This document shows, one piece after another, positions 1-6,321 of a stretch of DNA of 13,364 bases (position 1 is the first letter of the stretch; each line of letters begins with the position of its first letter). The notes beneath the pieces are model-generated. The model ran no database searches. It saw nothing but the letters and a program-made list of their open reading frames with translations, and was not told where the DNA came from. The position numbers and the translations under genes were made by a program. Source of the DNA: a bacterium (GTDB lineage: Bacteria; SZUA-182; DTGQ01); contig JAILZY010000090.1 in the NCBI GenBank assembly GCA_023512255.1, positions 1 to 13,364 on the forward strand, in the 5' to 3' direction.

Positions 1-525
1 GCCAGCTATACCGCCACCGCTACCTACTCGGATGGATCAACCAAGGAGGTAACCGCACAGGCCACTTGGAGTGTCTCTCCCTCAACCTATGCTGCTGTAG
101 CCGCAGGCAAGCTGACCACCAAGGAGGTGTCGTCCAACCAGACCATCACCATAACGGCTAGCTACACCGAGGGTGGGGTGAGCAAACAAACCACCAAGAG
201 CGCTACCATTGTGGATGTGCCAGCTACCCTGACCAGCCTCTCGATCTCAGGGCCTGATAGGGTCAATGAGAAATCAAGCGCCAGCTATACCGCCACCGCT
301 ACCTACTCGGATGGATCAACCAAGGAGGTAACCGCACAGGCCACTTGGAGTGTCTCGCCCTCAACCTATGCTACTATTGCCTCAGGCAAGCTGACCACCA
401 GTGGTAATCTTTTCACTAGCCAAACCGTTACCATAACCGCTAACTACACTGAGGGCGGCATCACTAAACAAGCTAACAAAACAGTTACTATCTCTGTTAT
501 ATCAGTTTCTTACCAATTTATCCCC
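1..525 (+). repeat. Ig-like intragenic repeats 1 (partial) and 2, 279-bp period
   Basis: Bases 1-86 recur without change at 280-365, an offset of exactly 279 bp (93 codons). The copies then diverge in the second half: repeat 2 has LTTSGNLFTSQTVTITANY where repeat 1 has LTTKEVSSNQTITITASY. Each unit begins LTSLSISGPD and carries YSDGSTKEVTAQATWSVSPSTY. Near-identity at synonymous positions points to recent duplication or gene conversion. Confidence 0.9.
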
Positions 526-2904
526 GACACCGGGCAAACCCAATTTTACACTGACACCCTTGGCGAGGACTCAGACTACCTAATCAATCCCCCCTCATAT
601 ACTAAGCTCGATGCTCGAGGCAATCCCCTGCCGGATTCGGCTTCATCCTGGAGTATGGTGAAGGACAATGTTACTGGCCTGATCTGGGAGGTTAAGACTG
701 ACGATGGCTCAATTCATGACAAAGATAATACCTACACCTGGCAGGATGCTCAGGATAAATTTATCGCCAAGCTTAACGCCGAAAAGTTTGGTGGCTATTC
801 TGACTGGCGCTTGCCGACGGTTAAGGAATTGTCAATGATAGTAGACAGTGGGAGGTTTGATCCTGCCATTAATACTAATTATTTTCCCAACACGAAGTCG
901 TCTCCCTATTGGTCGTCTACCAGTAGTGTCTACAGTACCGACACTGCATGTTATGTGAACTTCAAAGACGGCTATGTTTTTATCTATAGTTTTAAGACAA
1001 GCCTACGTTACGTACGTGCAGTGCGTGGCAATAGTGCTTTCAGTACGTTTGTGGTTAATGGTGATGGTACAGTTACCGATACCTCGACCAGCCTGATGTG
1101 GCAACAGGATACGGCCGGTCCGATGAACTGGGAGGAAGCGATCAACTATTGTGAGAACCTTTCTCTTGGCGGATACACCGACTGGCGACTCCCCAATAGA
1201 AATGAGCTACAATCTCTACTAGACTATAATCATTTTTCTCCTGCTATAGATGCTACTGTCTTTCCTAATACTGCAAATACTGCTTACTGGTCGTCTACCA
1301 CCTACGCTGGCGATCCTGAGTGCGCATGGTTAGTGGACTTCTATCAAGGCAACGTTTTTGGCCCCTACCGCTATAATAAATCAGATAAGGTTTATTATGT
1401 GCGTGCGGTGCGTGAGGGGGGAAATATCCTCATCAGGAGTGAGGTGATCATAACCTTTAATATGGAATTGACGAGTAACGTTAATGATTTGAAGTCAGCT
1501 ATCACCTTGGCCAGAGATGGCGTTGACTTTCGTCCTCTTGATGAGGATGATACGGCAGTTATTAAGGGGGATACCTTGATATTGACTGTCAGCCCTCCTC
1601 TTACCGGCCGCAAAAACAGTATCAGAATAGCGGCTAATGCATTGAAAGACTTAAATGATAATGTAGTGTCCGAGGCTATAACTATAGATAACCTGGCGGG
1701 AGAACTGGAGGGAGAAGAAGAGAAAGAGGTACCGTCTCTGACAGGAGTATCAGTGTCAGGTCCGGACAAGGTCAATGAGAACTCCACAGCAAATTATACG
1801 GCCAAGGCTCTCTTCTCAGACGGAACCACTCAGGATGTTACCAGCACAGCTCAGTGGAGTGTCTCGCCTTCAACCTATGCCGCTGTAGCCGCAGGTAAGC
1901 TGACCACCCGCGAGGTGCCGTCCAGCCAGATCATCACCATAACGGCTAGCTACAGCGAGGGCGGGGTGAGCAAACAAGCCACCAAGAGCGTTACCATTGT
2001 GGATGTGCCGGCTATCCTGACCAGCCTCTCGATTTCAGGCCAAGACAAAGTTAATGAGAAATCGAGTGCCAGCTACAGCGCCACGGCCGCCTATTCGGAT
2101 GGATCAACCAAGGAGGTAACCGCACAGGCCACTTGGAGTGTCTCGCCCTCAACCTATGCCGCTTTAGCCGCAGGCAAGCTGACAACTAAGGAGGTGTCAT
2201 CCAACCAGACCATCACCATAACGGCCAGCTACAGTGAGGGTGGGGTGAGCAAACAAGCCACCAAGAATGTTACCATTGTGGATATACAGCCAGGAGGTAG
2301 TACATCCTCAAAATGCCAAGAGGATGATTCGGGATCGTTGGATATTATAGGAACCAGCGGCAAGGTGGGTGATGAGGTGCAGATAGCAGTCAGAGTGCAG
2401 AATGTACCCGCTGCAGTTTATTCCTTTGGCTTTGAATTGACTTATGATCCTGATGTTTTGGAATACCAGGGTTATGAAGCCGGGGATTTGACATCGTCTT
2501 TCTTAATTTTGAGTGCAGCGGCTGTTGGTTCTGGCAGAATAAGAGCTGGCGGCCTAGGTGATAAGTATCTGGCCAGGGGCGCAAGCGGCAAGGTTATTGT
2601 GCTTAAGTTCAAGGTTAAAGGTGGTCAGAATGGTAACTGTTATCCCTTGAGGCTAGAAAAGCTTACGGATGATATCAGCACTTTTTCAACCAGCGGAGGG
2701 TATTTTTGCCTTAAAACCTGCAGCGGTGACCTCAATGAAGATGGGAAAATTACGCCATCTGATGCCCTGATAGTCTTTAAATGCTACCTGGGCACAGGCT
2801 CATGCAGTGAACGTGCTGATGTTGATGGAAACGGTGAGGTTACACCGGCAGATGCTCTTTGTCTGTTTAGAAAATATCTAGGTCAGCCGTCCTGTTTGGA
2901 TTAA
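1..2904 (+). CDS. Secreted modular surface protein (5'-partial): Ig-like repeats, two DUF1566 domains, cohesin, dockerin
   Basis: The frame is open from base 1 to the TAA at 2902-2904 (967 codons visible), so the start lies upstream of the window. The GTG at 127 is internal to a repeat and is not the start. Domains by base position: Ig-like repeat 1 (1-228, partial), repeat 2 (229-516), DUF1566/Lcl-type domain 1 (658-1029, with TGLIW, DWRLPT, YWSST, YVRAVRG), DUF1566 domain 2 (about 1084-1416, with SLMWQQ, DWRLPN, YWSST, YVRAVRE), an SbsA/Big_5-like Ig domain (about 1435-1700, VIITFNMEL…ALKDLND), Ig-like repeats 3 and 4 (1738-2016, 2017-2286), a cohesin domain (2332-2715, YSFGFELTYDPDVLEY) and a type I dockerin (2725-2898) with two Ca-binding loops (GDLNEDGKIT, ADVDGNGEVT). 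There is no catalytic domain in the visible part. It is likely an exported adhesin or scaffold-like protein; the ligand is unknown. Domain calls are by motif recognition, and the export signal would lie outside the window. Confidence 0.88.
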   Translation, partial: ASYTATATYSDGSTKEVTAQATWSVSPSTYAAVAAGKLTTKEVSSNQTITITASYTEGGVSKQTTKSATIVDVPATLTSLSISGPDRVNEKSSASYTATATYSDGSTKEVTAQATWSVSPSTYATIASGKLTTSGNLFTSQTVTITANYTEGGITKQANKTVTISVISVSYQFIPDTGQTQFYTDTLGEDSDYLINPPSYTKLDARGNPLPDSASSWSMVKDNVTGLIWEVKTDDGSIHDKDNTYTWQDAQDKFIAKLNAEKFGGYSDWRLPTVKELSMIVDSGRFDPAINTNYFPNTKSSPYWSSTSSVYSTDTACYVNFKDGYVFIYSFKTSLRYVRAVRGNSAFSTFVVNGDGTVTDTSTSLMWQQDTAGPMNWEEAINYCENLSLGGYTDWRLPNRNELQSLLDYNHFSPAIDATVFPNTANTAYWSSTTYAGDPECAWLVDFYQGNVFGPYRYNKSDKVYYVRAVREGGNILIRSEVIITFNMELTSNVNDLKSAITLARDGVDFRPLDEDDTAVIKGDTLILTVSPPLTGRKNSIRIAANALKDLNDNVVSEAITIDNLAGELEGEEEKEVPSLTGVSVSGPDKVNENSTANYTAKALFSDGTTQDVTSTAQWSVSPSTYAAVAAGKLTTREVPSSQIITITASYSEGGVSKQATKSVTIVDVPAILTSLSISGQDKVNEKSSASYSATAAYSDGSTKEVTAQATWSVSPSTYAALAAGKLTTKEVSSNQTITITASYSEGGVSKQATKNVTIVDIQPGGSTSSKCQEDDSGSLDIIGTSGKVGDEVQIAVRVQNVPAAVYSFGFELTYDPDVLEYQGYEAGDLTSSFLILSAAAVGSGRIRAGGLGDKYLARGASGKVIVLKFKVKGGQNGNCYPLRLEKLTDDISTFSTSGGYFCLKTCSGDLNEDGKITPSDALIVFKCYLGTGSCSERADVDGNGEVTPADALCLFRKYLGQPSCLD
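1738..2286 (+). repeat. Ig-like intragenic repeats 3 and 4, 279-bp period
   Basis: Unit 3 begins at 1738 and unit 4 at 2017, again 279 bp apart. Unit 4 (about 2092-2157) shares a run of over 60 identical bases with unit 2 (from about 307), while the first half of unit 3 is clearly more diverged (LTGVSVSGPDKVNENS). Units 2 and 4 are therefore closer to each other than unit 3 is to unit 4 over this stretch, although 1.2 kb of DUF1566 and SbsA-like sequence separates them. Confidence 0.88.
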
Positions 2905-2918
2905 ATGGATTAAAAGAG

Positions 2919-2941
2919 TCGCTCTTATATATCAGATACCA
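2919..2941. repeat. 23-bp dispersed repeat, copy 1
   Basis: Lies 15 bp after the stop of the modular surface protein gene. It matches 13152-13174 at 21 of 23 positions (core ATATATCAGA, preceded by TCGCTCT). The function is unknown. It may be a remnant of a mobile element end or a shared 3' element. Confidence 0.45.
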
Positions 2942-2943
2942 TA

Positions 2944-2976
2944 AACCCTCAAGGGAGCTTAGCTCTTATTAGGGTT
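2944..2976 (+). terminator. Hairpin downstream of the surface protein gene, possible terminator
   Basis: A dyad centred on base 2960 pairs AACCCT (2944-2949) with AGGGTT (2971-2976) and GAGCT (2955-2959) with AGCTC (2961-2965), with partial pairing between. It sits 40 bp past the TAA. No long T-tract follows, so it is either a weak intrinsic terminator or an mRNA 3' stabiliser. Confidence 0.4.
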
Positions 2977-2997
2977 ATGTCTCTCAATGGTAGCTAG

Positions 2998-3215
2998 TGT
3001 CTGTCCGAAAAAAATGCCTTTTGGGATTACACCTATAATGAGCAAAATCAAATATATAGGTAACAGACACATGTATATAAGTGAACAGAAACTCGTTAAA
3101 AATCGGATGAAATAGATGAAAAATTAATAATTATTTCAAATGGTTACGAACTCTTACCTGTAATAGTACTAATTAACATAATATTGTCAATAAGTTAGTC
3201 AATTTCGGACAGACA
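2998..3215. mobile_element. MITE-like element, 218 bp, with 13-bp TIRs and CTAG target duplication
   Basis: TGTCTGTCCGAAA at 2998-3010 is perfectly inverted at 3203-3215 (TTTCGGACAGACA). Each end is bordered by CTAG (2994-2997 and 3216-3219). A four-base CTAG duplication matches the YTAR target habit of some IS5-family elements. The interior is AT-rich and has no transposase; the longest plus-strand open frame (3014-3115) is 33 codons. This is the structure expected of a non-autonomous miniature inverted-repeat element mobilised in trans. The parent IS is not in the window. Confidence 0.7.
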
Positions 3216-3250
3216 CTAGTTATTAATTAAAGTTTTAGGAAAGGGGTTAT

Positions 3251-3309
3251 AAGGGGAAAACCCTTTTTCAAAAGGGTTTTCCCCTTCTTTTCAAAAGGGT
3301 TTTCCCCTT
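3251..3309. terminator. Bidirectional intrinsic terminator with a duplicated 3' arm
   Basis: AAGGGGAAAACCCTTTT (3251-3267) pairs perfectly with AAAAGGGTTTTCCCCTT (3270-3286) across a 2-nt loop. The same 17-nt right arm recurs at 3293-3309, abutting the stop codon of the minus-strand gene, so the left arm can pair with either copy. Read on the minus strand, the hairpin also follows that gene directly. It separates two convergent transcription units. Confidence 0.8.
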
Positions 3310-3310
3310 T

Positions 3311-4507
3311 CTAATCTAAAATATATCCCTCCTGTTGCAGCTTTCGGTATAATTCACCAGCTTTGTTCAGGCTATCGAAAATAAGCGATACGCTCATCGT
3401 GGCTCCGCTAATGGAATCATACTCAGGTCGGAATTGGTAATTGTGTTTAAGGTCTCGGCCAATGATCCGCCCTTGAAGTTTCTGACTATCGGCTGCGGTT
3501 ATGAGCAGGTTCTCATACTTGGTAATATGGAGAGGAATAAAGTGAGTAACTATGCCCTGTTGGTTAAAAATTAGCAAAAAATATATCGGATGGCAAACAT
3601 CGCACAAGGGAGGGCGGCTGTAGAGTTTAGCAAACCAGCGCTTTTTTTTGGCTAAAGAGCTAGAGTCAATTATATCAATAACATAGACGTTTTGGTATTG
3701 CGGCCAGCTCTTTTTATTAAAGGATAAGCGCGGCTTGCTGTTGCCATGAAGGATGGCCTGTTGAATTTTTTTCTTTATTTCCTCTTCTGACCAGGAGAAT
3801 TGAATAGGGCTTGGCCTGGCTGCGTCAACAGCTTCAGCCTGCCGCTCCTCCTGGACAATTTTCTGAAAAGAGGCTAGGTCAAGTGAGATGAGCTTTCGCA
3901 ATTCACTAAGTAATATATCCCCATTTTTAATCAATCCAAGATATGATTTGGCCAGCAAAACTCCTTCTGGAGAGCGCCGTAGGATAAGAAGGTATGGGGT
4001 GCCGCCTGGATTTCCCAAGGCATCGTAAGCCTCAAATTCTGGATCTGGGATAACGGGAAAGGGGACATTTTTTTCCACTCGAAAGCGCTCTGTCTCTCGG
4101 TGAGTATTTCCAACTCCAACAGCCAGCATCTTGATCCGACTGCTTAGGCTTTTATCCTCTGAAATTTTCTGATAGAGCTCACCCAGCACAGGAGCCTGAA
4201 CCAGACAAGAGACGCAATAGCGGTTAAAAAATTCCAAAACGATATAATCAGCCTGAATATCATCAAGGGAGAAAGTCTCATCTTCACCAAAATGAAACAG
4301 CCAACTTCTCAAGCCAAGATATCGGCGCTCTTTCCTGGTCAGGGTATTCTGCAAAGAGAGGGAAGGGATTTTCTCCCCTGGCCAAAGCCGGCGGCTTTCA
4401 GCCCAAAAGCCCTCCCTCTCGGCAGAATGAGTGAGGGTAGCAGATACACCAAATAGAAACAGGAAGATTAGGAAAGGTAAGACAAGGGAGACTTTTAGAT
4501 AGCTCAT
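3311..4507 (-). CDS. Exported thioredoxin-like / FMN-binding domain fusion protein
   Basis: 398 aa, ATG at 4507. Residues 1-29 form a signal peptide or anchor (hydrophobic 5-25, then THSA). Residues about 45-205 are a TlpA/AhpC-like thioredoxin fold with a CVSC active site (C98, C101) and the usual cis-proline loop GGTP (P171). A charged linker follows (about 210-260). Residues about 270-395 resemble the FMN-binding domain of RnfG/NosR-type proteins: the flavinylation-type motif DSISGAT places T370 as the likely covalent FMN acceptor, preceded by IPLHITKYEN. C302-D-V-C305-H306 is a CXXCH sequence, which could bind c-type heme or a metal. The gene is last in a three-gene operon and overlaps the upstream flavoprotein gene by 4 bp (ATGA). 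The inferred role is extracytoplasmic thiol or flavin electron transfer; the partner is unknown. No ApbE flavin transferase gene is in the window. Confidence 0.82.
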   Translation of the reverse strand: MSYLKVSLVLPFLIFLFLFGVSATLTHSAEREGFWAESRRLWPGEKIPSLSLQNTLTRKERRYLGLRSWLFHFGEDETFSLDDIQADYIVLEFFNRYCVSCLVQAPVLGELYQKISEDKSLSSRIKMLAVGVGNTHRETERFRVEKNVPFPVIPDPEFEAYDALGNPGGTPYLLILRRSPEGVLLAKSYLGLIKNGDILLSELRKLISLDLASFQKIVQEERQAEAVDAARPSPIQFSWSEEEIKKKIQQAILHGNSKPRLSFNKKSWPQYQNVYVIDIIDSSSLAKKKRWFAKLYSRPPLCDVCHPIYFLLIFNQQGIVTHFIPLHITKYENLLITAADSQKLQGRIIGRDLKHNYQFRPEYDSISGATMSVSLIFDSLNKAGELYRKLQQEGYILD

Positions 4508-5109
4508 ACGCTCTCCAAAATGATTTGAGCCAGATATCTTCCAAGTCGCATGGCTTGCTGTATGGCCAGAGGATGGCGCTTGATCTGCCCTTTTTGATCA
4601 ATACCAGGATAAAAAAGCTCGGAAAGGTATCGGATGTTCATGATGGTGAACCAAACTTTAACAATCTGCTGGGCATTTTGAAAGAATTGATACCTATTCA
4701 TGCCGCCTACGCACAGGAATACTCCCGGAATTTTCGCCTCCTGGGGGAAAAAGGGTGTCTTGAGGAGATACTTGGCTACCCAGCAACACTGGCCCCGATC
4801 AATGAGCGCCTTGGTTTGAGCTGTCAGACTTCCGAAGAATATCGGGGAGGCCAGAATGAGTCCTCTTGCCTGCCGAAGATAAGAGTAGATCTTGGGCATA
4901 TCATCACCAATCACACATTGGCCGCTCTTAAGACATCCTCCGCATTCCTGACATGGCCTTATCTGCAATTGATTTAACTGAAATTTTTCACCCCCAAGAC
5001 CGGCTTCCCTAGCTCCCTGAAGGCAGGCATCAACCAGCAAATCAGTGTTTCCCCCAACCCTGGGGCTTCCGCACAGGGCAATGATTGATCGGTTGGCGGC
5101 TGCGGTCAT
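4504..5109 (-). CDS. Iron-sulfur flavoprotein, NADPH-dependent FMN reductase-like (Isf-type)
   Basis: 201 aa, flavodoxin-like fold. The N-terminal FMN phosphate loop is GSPRVGGNT (residues 14-22). A compact cysteine cluster C53-x2-C56-x2-C59-x5-C65, followed by VIGDDM, matches the [4Fe-4S] motif of Isf proteins (CX2CX2CX4-7C), and ILASPIFFGS is the second flavin-contact region. There is no signal peptide, so it is cytoplasmic. Isf proteins shuttle electrons between ferredoxin and acceptors such as oxygen species or quinone-like carriers in anaerobes; the acceptor here is unknown. The ATG at 5109 overlaps the preceding gene's TGA (ATGA), and its own TGA overlaps the next ATG, so translation of all three genes is probably coupled. 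Confidence 0.85.
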   Translation of the reverse strand: MTAAANRSIIALCGSPRVGGNTDLLVDACLQGAREAGLGGEKFQLNQLQIRPCQECGGCLKSGQCVIGDDMPKIYSYLRQARGLILASPIFFGSLTAQTKALIDRGQCCWVAKYLLKTPFFPQEAKIPGVFLCVGGMNRYQFFQNAQQIVKVWFTIMNIRYLSELFYPGIDQKGQIKRHPLAIQQAMRLGRYLAQIILESV

Positions 5110-5927
5110 TTTTTGTTTCTCCTTTTCAAGGCCGAATGCCTTGGCCGAGGCTCATGAGCGGCTGAAGCATAAGATGGAGACGATGGCGGCGGCTCGGCTG
5201 ATGGATTGAGCACTCTTTTCATTTTTCGATAGAATAAAAACATAGTGGTCGGAATAGAAATGATGATAAAGATAAGAATGAGAACAAAAACCCTAGCTAT
5301 TTTCCTGGTTGTGGTTAGATCCGAAGGATTACCGGTCGAATCCGCGACCGCGGCCGATTTGCTCTCTACCCCTGCTGATTTGCTCTCTCCTCCTGCTGAG
5401 GAGGTGGGCGGCTGATTAAGCTGTTTGAGATTGACAAATCCCTGAAGCAGGGCAGAGGGAGCCGCTGTTTGCTCACTACTCTTGATAGGTACGGTAATCA
5501 GCAGACGAACTCCGATGTAGTTTTCCCCAAGAGCAGTAGCTGGAATAGAGAGATATTTTCCCCCGGTTTGGGGATTTTTTAGCGCAATCTCTTCGAATGC
5601 TGGATGCTGATTCTGAAACCGCTCAATGTGCTGAAAGACAATCTTCTGCTCATTTACCAAGGGCTGGCTCTTTTCTGTGCTCAAAGAGCGCTCTGCCTGC
5701 GTCAGGTATTCTCTGAGCTGCGGATCTTCAGCCAACTTAAGCAAGGCTGACTCCAATGCCCAAACCCAATCAGGACAAAAGAGCTCTTGGGTGGTGAGAG
5801 AATTTCGAACATTTCCCCTTTCGGCTACCCGTGAGCGGGCACTCAGATAGAAAATAGAAAATGTGATCACCACAAGGAGCGGGACCGATCCGCTGAGAAC
5901 AGCAATGATCAAAAATCTCTTCGGCAA
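5106..5927 (-). CDS. Two-TM membrane protein with Cache-like extracytoplasmic domain, no output domain
   Basis: 273 aa with a TTG start at 5927, chosen because a strong Shine-Dalgarno GGAGG lies 6 nt upstream and no in-frame ATG precedes it. TM1 is about residues 5-28 and TM2 about 211-233. The roughly 180-residue loop between them resembles the periplasmic sensor segment of histidine kinases or chemoreceptors (LAEDPQLREYL, HPAFEEIALKNPQTGGKY, IGVRLLITVPIKS). The loop ends in a low-complexity stretch with a short direct repeat (ESKSAGVESKSA). After TM2 there is only a basic, proline-rich tail (FYRKMKRV…KRRNKK) and no HAMP, kinase or methyl-accepting region. First gene of the three-gene redox operon. 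It may be a membrane anchor or sensor for its partners. The fold call is tentative; membrane topology is more certain. Confidence 0.7.
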   Translation of the reverse strand: MPKRFLIIAVLSGSVPLLVVITFSIFYLSARSRVAERGNVRNSLTTQELFCPDWVWALESALLKLAEDPQLREYLTQAERSLSTEKSQPLVNEQKIVFQHIERFQNQHPAFEEIALKNPQTGGKYLSIPATALGENYIGVRLLITVPIKSSEQTAAPSALLQGFVNLKQLNQPPTSSAGGESKSAGVESKSAAVADSTGNPSDLTTTRKIARVFVLILIFIIISIPTTMFLFYRKMKRVLNPSAEPPPSSPSYASAAHEPRPRHSALKRRNKK

Positions 5928-5931
5928 TTTT

Positions 5932-5938
5932 CTCCTCC
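5932..5938 (-). promoter_or_regulatory. Ribosome binding site deciding a TTG start
   Basis: On the minus strand GGAGGAG precedes TTG (5927) by 4 nt (6 nt from the GGAGG core). An ATG at 5940 is out of frame, and no other start in this frame has a comparable site. Confidence 0.7.
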
Positions 5939-5954
5939 ATTTTTATTTTAACAG

Positions 5955-5982
5955 ATTATAAGGAGTCAAATCTCAGATTCAA
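5955..5982 (-). promoter_or_regulatory. Sigma-70-type promoter of the minus-strand redox operon
   Basis: On the minus strand TTGAAT (5982-5977), a 16-bp spacer, then a perfect TATAAT (5960-5955). The predicted start point is near 5948, giving a leader of about 20 nt that holds the ribosome binding site. Confidence 0.6.
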
Positions 5983-6167
5983 GTGTTAATTAAGGATTCA
6001 GATTTAAGAGATAGCATTAAATCATACCCTTGAGTGCTTCGTCAAGTCTGCCGCGATCCCCCCAGCAATTCAGAAGGTAGCAATTTTAAAGTTTTAAAGA
6101 GAGATAGCAAAATGATCAGGCCGCCTTGGTGCGCTGGTGCGCCCCGGTGTGCCCATCCTCTTTTCCC

Positions 6168-6195
6168 TTGACATCTGCGGGAAAACGGCTAAAAT
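6168..6195 (+). promoter_or_regulatory. Sigma-70-type promoter of the homocysteine operon
   Basis: Perfect TTGACA (6168-6173), a 16-bp spacer, then TAAAAT (6190-6195). The predicted start point is around 6202, leaving a leader of about 120 nt before the ATG at 6322. I did not recognise a known riboswitch in that leader. The rest of the 5928-6321 gap is mostly AT-rich, with a GC-rich patch of GGTGCGC-like repeats at about 6127-6155. Confidence 0.6.
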
Positions 6196-6210
6196 ACTTC
6201 AGAAAGTATT
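6193..6210. promoter_or_regulatory. Operator-like dyad over the -10/start point
   Basis: AATACTT-CAGA-AAGTATT is a perfect 7-4-7 inverted repeat that overlaps the end of the -10 box and the predicted start point. This is a typical repressor position. The cognate regulator is not in the window. Confidence 0.4.
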
Positions 6211-6321
6211 AACTTATCCCCTCCAAGCTTTTGCCGCGAGAGATGGAGTGCAAGGAGAAAATATAGTCTTACCTTTTCGTAGAGCAAGATTAATCAGCAA
6301 AAGAGCAGTCTGTGAAGAGAT

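Noticed and set aside
1395-1787. 130-codon minus-strand open frame
   Set aside because: Antisense to the SbsA-like domain and Ig repeat 3, whose frame shows clear domain motifs. The antisense product is serine-rich with no family signature.
1-2286. CRISPR array or tandem noncoding repeat
   Set aside because: The repeats are 279 bp, in frame, and encode Ig-like domains.
127-2904. GTG at 127 as the start of the modular surface protein gene
   Set aside because: The frame stays open to base 1 with repeat sequence identical to the downstream units. The GTG is a valine inside a repeat, and the Shine-Dalgarno-like AAGGAGG before it is coding sequence.
3014-3115. 33-codon open frame inside the MITE-like element
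   Set aside because: It is too short, has no ribosome site and no recognisable transposase motif; at most it is a decayed fragment.
4525-4977. 150-codon plus-strand open frame opposite the iron-sulfur flavoprotein gene
   Set aside because: The minus-strand frame has the FMN loop, the four-cysteine motif and ATGA overlaps. The plus frame has no recognisable domain or ribosome site.
6196-6321. SAM-type riboswitch in the homocysteine operon leader
   Set aside because: I looked for the kink-turn and core motifs of the common SAM classes and saw none. Only a short CTCCA/TGGAG pairing (6221-6248) and the dyad at the start point are present. A covariance search would settle it.
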